From an uncultured Clostridia bacterium (lineage in GTDB: Bacteria; Bacillota; Clostridia; Christensenellales; Borkfalkiaceae): a stretch of 6,039 nucleotides of DNA. Position numbers and translations under genes: made by a program. The stretch is taken from NCBI GenBank assembly GCA_944369635.1, contig CALVXL010000024.1, positions 1-6,039 of the forward strand, written 5' to 3'. Position 1 is the stretch's first letter. Every line of letters begins with the position of its first letter. Positions 1 to 4,984 of this stretch are shown in pieces. The notes below the pieces were generated by a model that saw nothing but the letters and a program-made list of their open reading frames with translations, was not told where the DNA came from and searched no databases.

Positions 1-512
1 CCGCCCGTTTTGAACGTGAGGTTTTTGCCGTACATTTCGGGAAGAGGAAGGCTTTGCGCCTCCTCGTACATAGCGACGATCACCACCGTGGCGTTGGGGC
101 GGGCGCATTCCCACGCCATGCGGAAAGTCTCCTTTGTCCCCGCGACTTCGAATACGACGTCCGCACCGCCTCGGTCAGTAACGCCGCGCAGCGTTTCGGA
201 AATATTTTCGGGAGTCGCGACGATCGCCTGCGGGCAATATTTTTTCACGAACGCGCGCCGCGCTTCGTCCTTTTCGCATACGACGACGTGCGCGGGCTTT
301 TTCAAAAGCGCGCAAAGAAGCGTGCAAATACCGGTGGGCCCCGCGCCGATCACCAGCGCCGTATCGCCTTCCGCTATGCCGCCGATCTTTGCCGCCCAAT
401 ATCCCGTTGCCAGAATATCGCCGACAAACAGCGCCTGTTCGTCGGAAACGCCGTCGGGTATTTTGGTCAGCCCCGTATCGGCGAAAGGCACGCGGACATA
501 TTCCGCCTGCAT
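1..512 (-). pseudogene. C-terminal part of interrupted zinc alcohol dehydrogenase (partial)
   Basis: Reading on from the TGA at 513-515 in the same frame gives 170 open codons to the window edge. They match the rest of a medium-chain zinc dehydrogenase. Numbered with the upstream half (TGA = codon 119), the segment opens with MQAEYVRVPFAD. It carries GDILATG, whose Asp151 matches the third catalytic-zinc ligand of clostridial secondary alcohol dehydrogenases. The Rossmann motif GAGPTG lies near 175-180, and a Glu near 199 at the end of the second strand suggests NAD rather than NADP. The first codon is ATG, directly after the stop (TGAATG), so re-initiation could make this half separately, though no good ribosome site precedes it. 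The gene runs off the left edge, with about 55-60 codons of a usual ~345 missing. Family is confident; substrate is unknown. Whether it is translated is open. Confidence 0.75.
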
Positions 513-869
513 TCAGTCGATACGGCAACCGAGCGCCCATCCGCCGTTTTTATCCGTGCAATTATTCACAAACCCGTGCTTACAGAAAAAACAATTTCCG
601 CAGAACGTTTCTACGTTTATCGATACACGGTCGCCCCTTTTTACGTTTCTGACCGCCGCGCCGACTTCTTCCACCACGCCCACGGCTTCGTGCCCGATCG
701 CAATCCCTTTTTCGGCGCGCGGGACAAAACCGTATTTGATATGAAGATCGCTGGTACAGATGCTCGCGAGCGTGACTTTCACGATCGCGTCCCGCTCGTT
801 TTCGAGCGTCGGCTTCGGCTTTTGCGTCAGACAAAGCCGCCCGTTTCCTAAATATAAATATGCTTTCAT
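513..869 (-). CDS. N-terminal half of zinc-dependent medium-chain alcohol dehydrogenase, ended by premature TGA
   Basis: This 118-residue frame is the GroES-like catalytic domain of a zinc alcohol dehydrogenase, which oxidises alcohols with NAD(P). Visible ligands are Cys38 in ICTSDLH and His60-Glu61 in GHE for the catalytic zinc. The structural zinc lobe has Cys90, Cys93, Cys96 and Cys104 in the usual C-x2-C-x2-C-x7-C spacing. It then reads GWALGCRID and hits TGA where relatives have Gly (D-G-x-x-[AG]-E-Y). The start ATG lies 13 bp after the HNH gene stop. AAGGA overlapping that TAA gives a ribosome site about 10 nt upstream, so it is probably the last visible gene of the PucR operon. Alone this half lacks the coenzyme domain and the Asp ligand and should not be active. 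All metal ligands are intact, which suggests recent interruption, a split gene or a sequencing error. Confidence 0.85.
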   Translation of the reverse strand: MKAYLYLGNGRLCLTQKPKPTLENERDAIVKVTLASICTSDLHIKYGFVPRAEKGIAIGHEAVGVVEEVGAAVRNVKRGDRVSINVETFCGNCFFCKHGFVNNCTDKNGGWALGCRID

Positions 870-882
870 CTTCCGCGCGTCC

Positions 883-1326
883 TTAACTTTCGGAATATTT
901 TTTTAAAAAAGAAAGATCGAGCTTCCATTCCGGAACGAGATTGCGCCTGCGCTGTTCCTCGTTCGCCTTTCCGAGATCCGCGCGCATTTCGGCATACGTA
1001 CACCCGTTTACTTTCATATACCAGTCTTCCGCCTGCTCGCCTTTGCCGACGAGTTGCGCCCTGCCGATATGGATTGCCGTATGACAACGCTTGCAGACGG
1101 CAACGACATCGGTAAGCTTCTGTATTCCGCGCGCCTCGTCGTATTCCCAGCGCTCGTGCGCTTCGAGCCGATTGCATTTTTCGCCGCAGATCATGCACTT
1201 TCCGCCCGCGCGGGCATAGGCGTCCTTGCGGATATAATCCCATGCGGCGGGCTTTAATATGCTGCGCAGATTGACGCGCCAGCACCCGTCGGGCACGAGT
1301 TCGAATTTTAATTTTCTTTCCTTCAT
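883..1326 (-). CDS. Small HNH-endonuclease-type zinc protein
   Basis: A 147-residue soluble protein (from ATG) with a central HNH/treble-clef nuclease fold. It has zinc pairs CMIC (Cys44, Cys47) and CKRCH (Cys78, Cys81), the first His in LEAHERW (His57), and His82/His86 in CHTAIH. The usual middle Asn before the second CxxC appears replaced by Asp (LTDVVAVC), giving an H-D-H version. HNH proteins cut or nick DNA with a metal ion; the target here is unknown and no methylase or phage gene is adjacent. The ATG at 1324-1326 overlaps the S41 protease stop as TGATG. A GTG one codon earlier is the alternative start. No strong ribosome site is seen, so translation is probably coupled to the protease gene. 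It ends in TAA, 13 bp before the dehydrogenase. The flanks (about 1-35 and 95-147) are well formed and charged, so this looks like a complete housekeeping-type gene. Confidence 0.85.
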   Translation of the reverse strand: MKERKLKFELVPDGCWRVNLRSILKPAAWDYIRKDAYARAGGKCMICGEKCNRLEAHERWEYDEARGIQKLTDVVAVCKRCHTAIHIGRAQLVGKGEQAEDWYMKVNGCTYAEMRADLGKANEEQRRRNLVPEWKLDLSFLKKYSES

Positions 1327-2609
1327 CACGCGCCTAAAATTTCCACGGCGCGTTCCAGCTCCTTATCCGCGCCCGCCTCGGCAAGTATGCCGTTTTCTTC
1401 TTTTGCGACAATCCCCTTTCCGTGTATGCACGTCTCGTTATCCGGCCAGTAAATATACGCGGTGGTCAGCGTGAGCGCGCTGCCGTTGCCGCCGGGATAG
1501 GTCGTCTGCATAATGCCCTTGCCGTAAGTTGCCGCTTTGCCCGTCTGCGCATTTTTCGTAACGACGATATGATCGTAATCGGTTACACCGTAGTAAATCA
1601 GCGCGCCCGTCAGCGCTTCGCTCGCCGAAGCCGTGTTTTCGTTTCCGAGCACGACGACCGTTTTGAGATTTGCGTTTTTACGGCTCTTGCCGCCGTAGAA
1701 ACGCTGTTCGCCGTGTCTGGAGTGCGCGACGGCAATCAGCTGATTGTCGCCGAGAAAATACGAACCGATTTCGGCCATGACGTCGAGATATCCGCCGCCG
1801 TTGTTGCGGAGATCCAAAATAAGATTGCTTCTGCCGCGGGAAAACATATACGCATACGCTTCGCCGAACTGTTCGGCCGAAGTATACATAAAGGAATCGT
1901 ATCGGATATACGCGGTATCGTCGGGCAGATAATCTATCCTTTTGTCCACGCGCGGCGTTCCGACGGGCGCGGAACCGTCTTCCGAAAGAAACATATAACC
2001 CGTTTCGCTGTCCGCATAAAATACATAGCTTTCCTTAAAGCTTTCCTTTTGCACCGTGAAAGCTCGTTCCCCTTCGCCGTAATCGATATAAAGGACAAAC
2101 TCGGTGTTGGCGGGAATGTTCAAAAGCGCGTCGGCAAAATCCTGATAAGAAGAAACGACTTTTTTCTCCCCTGCATATTCCGCCGCGGTGATCAGCCCGC
2201 CGGCCTCAATGCCTGCGCGTTCCGCCGGAGAATTACCGACGACCGAAAAGATGAGCGCGCGCTCCTCGGTATATAAAAACGTCACGCCGACGCCGTACTG
2301 ATTCCCCTGCGAAGTGGCGATCAGGTCCGTGTATTCTTCCTTCGTGTAATATACGGAATACGGATCGAGCAGCGAGCCCGCGATCGCCTTGAGATAATCG
2401 TCCGCCGTATATTCTTTCAGTTCGCCCGTCTCCTCGTCGTAGACCATATAATTGTCGCCGATGAGACCGAGCGCCCATTCCATGAGCTTTTCGTCCTCGC
2501 TGCGCGAAAAATACCGGGTATAATACCCGGCAAAGAAGGCCAGCGTTAAAATGCACGCCGCTATAAGCGCGATGAGTATATTTTTAATGACTTTTTTTCT
2601 GTCTGCCAT
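1326..2609 (-). CDS. Membrane-anchored S41 (CtpA-like) PDZ serine protease
   Basis: A 427-residue carboxyl-terminal-processing-type protease. A short basic start is followed by one hydrophobic segment (about 9-30), a signal anchor that puts the rest outside the membrane. A helical stretch (about 38-95) precedes a PDZ domain (about 100-190, with NSPAERAGI), then the S41 core from about 230. Core motifs are LILDLRNNGGGYLD (263-276), the nucleophile Ser328 in NTASASEAL, and the general base Lys364 with Gln368 in GKGIMQ. The Ser-Lys gap is 36 residues against 25 in E. coli Prc, so there is a small insertion. The catalytic dyad looks intact, so an active processing or quality-control protease at the outer membrane face is likely; the substrate is unknown. 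The start lies 12 bp after the PucR stop, with a GGGG ribosome site 6 nt before ATG. The TGA stop overlaps the next ATG. Confidence 0.93.
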   Translation of the reverse strand: MADRKKVIKNILIALIAACILTLAFFAGYYTRYFSRSEDEKLMEWALGLIGDNYMVYDEETGELKEYTADDYLKAIAGSLLDPYSVYYTKEEYTDLIATSQGNQYGVGVTFLYTEERALIFSVVGNSPAERAGIEAGGLITAAEYAGEKKVVSSYQDFADALLNIPANTEFVLYIDYGEGERAFTVQKESFKESYVFYADSETGYMFLSEDGSAPVGTPRVDKRIDYLPDDTAYIRYDSFMYTSAEQFGEAYAYMFSRGRSNLILDLRNNGGGYLDVMAEIGSYFLGDNQLIAVAHSRHGEQRFYGGKSRKNANLKTVVVLGNENTASASEALTGALIYYGVTDYDHIVVTKNAQTGKAATYGKGIMQTTYPGGNGSALTLTTAYIYWPDNETCIHGKGIVAKEENGILAEAGADKELERAVEILGA

Positions 2610-2621
2610 GATTGACCCCGC

Positions 2622-3674
2622 TTATTTCAATAATTTATATAAATAGGTGATGAGGCGGAAGGTCATCGCGTCGGAAAATCGGCGGATGTTCAGCCCCGTG
2701 GAGCGTTCGATCTTATCCAGCCTGTACGTGAGCGTGTTTCTGTGCAGATATAATTTTTTGGAAGTTTCGCTGGCGTTTAAAGTGTTTTCCAGAAATTCTT
2801 CCGCCGTGTTGATCATTTCGGGATCGGAAAACACGCTTTTTGCGTCGCTGTCCAAAAGGATTTCGAGATATTCGTTAAGTTTGAATTTGGGAATATCTTC
2901 CAGCATTTTAACGAGCAAAAATTCCTTGAAGGTATGCACTTCCCCTTTGGAATTCATCGCCGTACTCACGCGGAGCGTAGTCATCGCCTGCTGAAACGAG
3001 GTGTTCGCCTCCGCAACGGAAGGCACCTTTCCCCCCACCGCGATGCTCACCCGCGTGCCCGTTTCCTCATAGATGGACTGTTGCAGAAAACCCGCGTACT
3101 CCGCCGCCGACTGATATTCGTTATCCCCCGCTTCGTCGATGAATTTCAAAAACACCGCGACGCCTTCTTCCATGGCGACGGCGATATCCAGGGAGTTGGT
3201 GGCGAAGTTGTTCAATATATTGATGATTTCCTCGCTTTTGGATTCTTTATCGGAAATGACCAACACATAACATTCCATCTGCGGCACGTTGAACTTGCGC
3301 ATATATTTCTGCACCTGCGGACGGTTGCATTCCCCGAGCAGGATCATTTTGAGATATTCGCTCTGAGAAAGCTGCAATTCGCGGTTGGACGAACTTTCGA
3401 TGAGGTTCATGATCAGAAATGCGTAATTTTTTTCCGTTTCCCCCACGCCGTCGATCATGCCGATGAGCCGCGCGTTCTTATATTTTATCTTAAAAAAAGT
3501 GCGGTTGCACGCGGCGTCCGCAAAAACCGTTTCGAAATCGCGGGAAGACGGCAAAACCGCCTGCGCTTTCGGATCGGTGCTCACGAGATATTTCATGCTT
3601 TCGGCATAAATCGTGATGTCGATGCCCGTCTTTTCCTTGATGGAATTGATGAGTATGCTGAGTTCGGAATCCAT
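2622..3674 (-). CDS. PucR/CdaR-family transcriptional regulator
   Basis: A 350-residue regulator. The C-terminal region (about 288-348) is the PucR-type helix-turn-helix (HTH_30), with the diagnostic LHRNTLTYRLDKIERSTGL (310-328) and the closing RRFSDAMTFRLITYLYKLL. Residues about 130-245 fit the GGDEF-like CdaR middle domain, with alternating strands and helices but no cyclase motif. Residues 1-100 form a sensor-like N-terminal domain that I cannot match to a known ligand. No membrane segment is seen, so it should be cytosolic. Relatives activate or repress nearby catabolic genes in response to a small molecule. As first gene of a likely four-gene operon it probably controls itself and the protease, HNH and dehydrogenase genes. 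The start ATG has a good ribosome site (AAGGGG, 6 nt upstream) and a leader of about 105 nt. Family assignment is firm; the inducer is unknown. Confidence 0.93.
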   Translation of the reverse strand: MDSELSILINSIKEKTGIDITIYAESMKYLVSTDPKAQAVLPSSRDFETVFADAACNRTFFKIKYKNARLIGMIDGVGETEKNYAFLIMNLIESSSNRELQLSQSEYLKMILLGECNRPQVQKYMRKFNVPQMECYVLVISDKESKSEEIINILNNFATNSLDIAVAMEEGVAVFLKFIDEAGDNEYQSAAEYAGFLQQSIYEETGTRVSIAVGGKVPSVAEANTSFQQAMTTLRVSTAMNSKGEVHTFKEFLLVKMLEDIPKFKLNEYLEILLDSDAKSVFSDPEMINTAEEFLENTLNASETSKKLYLHRNTLTYRLDKIERSTGLNIRRFSDAMTFRLITYLYKLLK

Positions 3675-3785
3675 AGTTTACCCCTTCTTTCTTCTTTCAA
3701 ACCGAAAGCGCAAGCCGATTACGGTAAAAACATTTCCTCTTGAAATACGCTTCGCCCTCGCGGCCCGCTTGCTTCCACAGTATAC

Positions 3786-3814
3786 ATTGTACAATATTTT
3801 TCGTAAATTTTCAA
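3786..3814 (-). promoter_or_regulatory. Sigma-A promoter of the PucR-S41-HNH-dehydrogenase operon
   Basis: On the minus strand TTGAAA (3809-3814) and TACAAT (3786-3791) are separated by exactly 17 bp, close to the vegetative consensus. The expected start of transcription is near 3779, leaving a leader of about 105 nt before the PucR ATG. The -10 lies inside a perfect 10-bp palindrome, ATTGTACAAT (3786-3795), a possible operator. The -35 is only 9 bp past the stop of the upstream permease gene, and no terminator lies between, so readthrough from that gene may also feed this operon. Confidence 0.8.
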
Positions 3815-3822
3815 CGCTTTTT

Positions 3823-4668
3823 CTAAACGAACAGCAAAAGCAGATATCCGAGCGCGACGCTGAAGAAAAACAAAGCGCCGAGCACGAACAGATTTTTCTT
3901 CCATTGCGCGCGGTTTTTCATGATGAGCGCAAGCCCGATCCCCGCGTTTGCCGAAAGCCCCGCCGCGAGCGCGGCGAAAGAGATCATGCCGAGCGTGTAG
4001 CTTTGGGCGAGCAATACCGACGCCGAACAGTTGGGAATGAGCCCGACGAGTGCGGCGGCAAGCGGCTGTAAATATAAATTCGCCGCCAGAAATCCGCTGA
4101 TTTTTTCTTCGCCGATATAAAAGATCAGCGCGCCGAACGCCACGTTGACAATAAAAATGAACAGCAGGATTTTAAGAGAGTGAAACAAAGGATGGAATAA
4201 ATATTTTTTCCATTTTCCTTCCAGCTCCTCACCGCATTCCATACAGTTTTCCACGGGACCGTCGTAACCGATTTTTTCCTTGCGGAAAAATAAAAAATTG
4301 ACGAGATAGCCGACCGCTATGCCGTAAACGAATTTTATGCCGACGAGCAACAGCGTGATCCATATCGGCGTGCCGTTGGACAAAAGCACGATAAGCCCCT
4401 CGTCCGAAGCGGAAATAAAGATGGCAATGAGCGTGCCCGTTGCGATAAGGCGGTTTTCGTAAAGTTTGGCATACATCGCCGAAAAACCGCATTCGGGAAC
4501 GATCCCCGCCGCCGCCCCTACGACGGGCGCGGCTTTACCCGAAAGAAATTTTTCCAGTTTTTCGGTATACTTTCTGCTTTCTATGATTTCCAAAACAAGA
4601 TAAATCAAAAACAAAAACGGAAATATTTTTAAGCTGTCGAGCAATGCGTCGAGCAATACGTCCCACAT
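3823..4668 (-). CDS. ArsP_2/DUF2899-type polytopic permease, predicted metal (Mn/As) exporter
   Basis: A 281-residue, very hydrophobic protein with about eight to ten membrane segments. It opens with LLDALLDSLKIFPFLFLIYL, typical of the family annotated as putative manganese transporter or arsenic efflux protein. Two related halves are visible: GIVPECGFSAMYAKLY (55-70) and GLIPNCSASVLLAQSY (209-224), each with P-[EN]-C followed by a membrane segment. Pro58-Glu59-Cys60 and Pro212-Asn213-Cys214 are candidate substrate-path residues. Between the halves is a hydrophilic loop with CMEC (Cys142, Cys145), then His159 and His163, which could bind metal. The start ATG has GGGGA 5 nt upstream. It has its own promoter and leader hairpin and ends in TAG, with no terminator seen. 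The family is a good match; the ion and direction are inferred from family naming only. Confidence 0.85.
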   Translation of the reverse strand: MWDVLLDALLDSLKIFPFLFLIYLVLEIIESRKYTEKLEKFLSGKAAPVVGAAAGIVPECGFSAMYAKLYENRLIATGTLIAIFISASDEGLIVLLSNGTPIWITLLLVGIKFVYGIAVGYLVNFLFFRKEKIGYDGPVENCMECGEELEGKWKKYLFHPLFHSLKILLFIFIVNVAFGALIFYIGEEKISGFLAANLYLQPLAAALVGLIPNCSASVLLAQSYTLGMISFAALAAGLSANAGIGLALIMKNRAQWKKNLFVLGALFFFSVALGYLLLLFV

Positions 4669-4685
4669 AAAGTTCCCCGATCATC

Positions 4686-4717
4686 GCGCTTGCCGCAAAC
4701 AAAACCGCCGCAAGCGC
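4686..4717 (-). promoter_or_regulatory. Stem-loop in the leader of the metal-permease gene
   Basis: Arms GCGCTTGC (4710-4717 on the minus strand) and GCAAGCGC (4686-4693) pair perfectly over 8 bp around a 16-nt loop rich in G and U. It lies in the roughly 80-nt leader, 6 nt before the GGGGA ribosome site (4675-4679) of the permease. No run of U follows, so it is not an intrinsic terminator as it stands. It could stabilise the mRNA or control access to the ribosome site. It does not match any metal riboswitch I can recall. Confidence 0.5.
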
Positions 4718-4780
4718 TATTGTAATATATCTTTCTTTGCAGTAATTTTTCTATACTGTACAACAAGGAGGCGGTTTTGT
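4699..4780. repeat. 11-bp inverted repeat spanning the permease promoter and leader
   Basis: ACAAAACCGCC at 4699-4709 and its exact reverse complement GGCGGTTTTGT at 4770-4780 are 60 bp apart. The outer copy overlaps the -35 box and spacer of the permease promoter. The inner copy sits in the loop of the leader stem-loop. Because the outer copy is upstream of the transcription start, the two cannot pair in the mRNA from that promoter, but could do so in a longer transcript from the distal promoter or serve as paired protein sites on DNA. Confidence 0.6.
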
Positions 4781-4783
4781 CAA
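4755..4783 (-). promoter_or_regulatory. Sigma-A promoter of the metal-permease gene
   Basis: The minus strand has a perfect -35 TTGACA (4778-4783), a 17-bp spacer and a -10 TACAGT (4755-4760). Transcription should start near 4748, about 80 nt before the permease ATG. The spacer/-10 junction reads TTGTACA, the same heptamer found at the -10 of the PucR promoter. The -35 box overlaps one copy of the 11-bp inverted repeat, so repression at this site is possible. Confidence 0.75.
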
Positions 4784-4838
4784 CGATTTTTTTTGCCGAC
4801 ATACGCAATTTTCCTTTTTTACGTCCGTTCCCCGTCCG

Positions 4839-4866
4839 ATTATATCCTTTATTTCGCAAATGCAAA
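4839..4866 (-). promoter_or_regulatory. Possible distal promoter upstream of the permease gene
   Basis: A perfect -10 TATAAT (4839-4844) has a weaker -35 TTTGCA (4861-4866, four of six consensus bases) at 16 bp. It lies about 85 bp upstream of the main permease promoter in an AT-rich gap, so chance occurrence is a real risk. If used, the transcript would include the whole inverted repeat and a 57-codon open frame (4629-4802). Confidence 0.35.
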
Positions 4867-4934
4867 CAAATTTTATCCGCTATTCACAAAATTCCCGAAA
4901 AACATATTCCGAAAGCACGTACGTTCTTTTTTCA

Positions 4935-4970
4935 TAAAAAAGAAAAAAGACCGCAACGTTGCGGTCTTTT
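4935..4970 (-). terminator. Intrinsic terminator after the UgpC/MalK-type ATPase gene
   Basis: A perfect 26-bp palindrome (4945-4970) has arms AAAAGACCGCAAC and GTTGCGGTCTTTT. In RNA this is an 11-bp stem with a 4-nt loop. On the minus strand it is followed by TTCTTTTTT, giving a long U tract about 14 nt after the ATPase stop. It is nearly symmetric, with a T-run after the stem on the plus strand too (4972-4978), so it could work both ways, but no plus-strand gene needs it. Confidence 0.92.
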
Positions 4971-4984
4971 GTTTTTTTCAAAAA

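Noticed and set aside
489..515. TGA as selenocysteine codon with the downstream hairpin as its signal
   Set aside because: The position is Gly, not Cys, in the family as I know it. The loop is too close to TGA, and selenocysteine is not expected there in a zinc dehydrogenase.
54..851. Long plus-strand open frame of 265 codons opposite the dehydrogenase
   Set aside because: Arg/His/Phe-rich product without domain features, a typical antisense shadow. The minus strand carries recognisable motifs over the same stretch.
1..869. TGA read as glycine (alternative genetic code) to explain the dehydrogenase
   Set aside because: The other five genes contain no internal TGA although they have many Gly codons, all GGN. 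A recoded TGA would appear repeatedly. The S41 protease also appears to end at TGA, with a TGATG coupling.
1422..2276. Plus-strand open frame of 284 codons opposite the S41 protease
   Set aside because: Antisense shadow of a gene with all catalytic motifs; no ribosome site or known fold seen.
3719..3733. Mini-ORF Met-Phe-Leu-Pro-stop in the PucR leader
   Set aside because: AGAGG is only 2 nt from the ATG, the peptide is four residues long, and no attenuator hairpins follow.
2934..3743. Plus-strand open frame of 269 codons opposite the PucR-type regulator
   Set aside because: His/Arg/Phe-rich antisense shadow. The regulator on the minus strand has a diagnostic helix-turn-helix.
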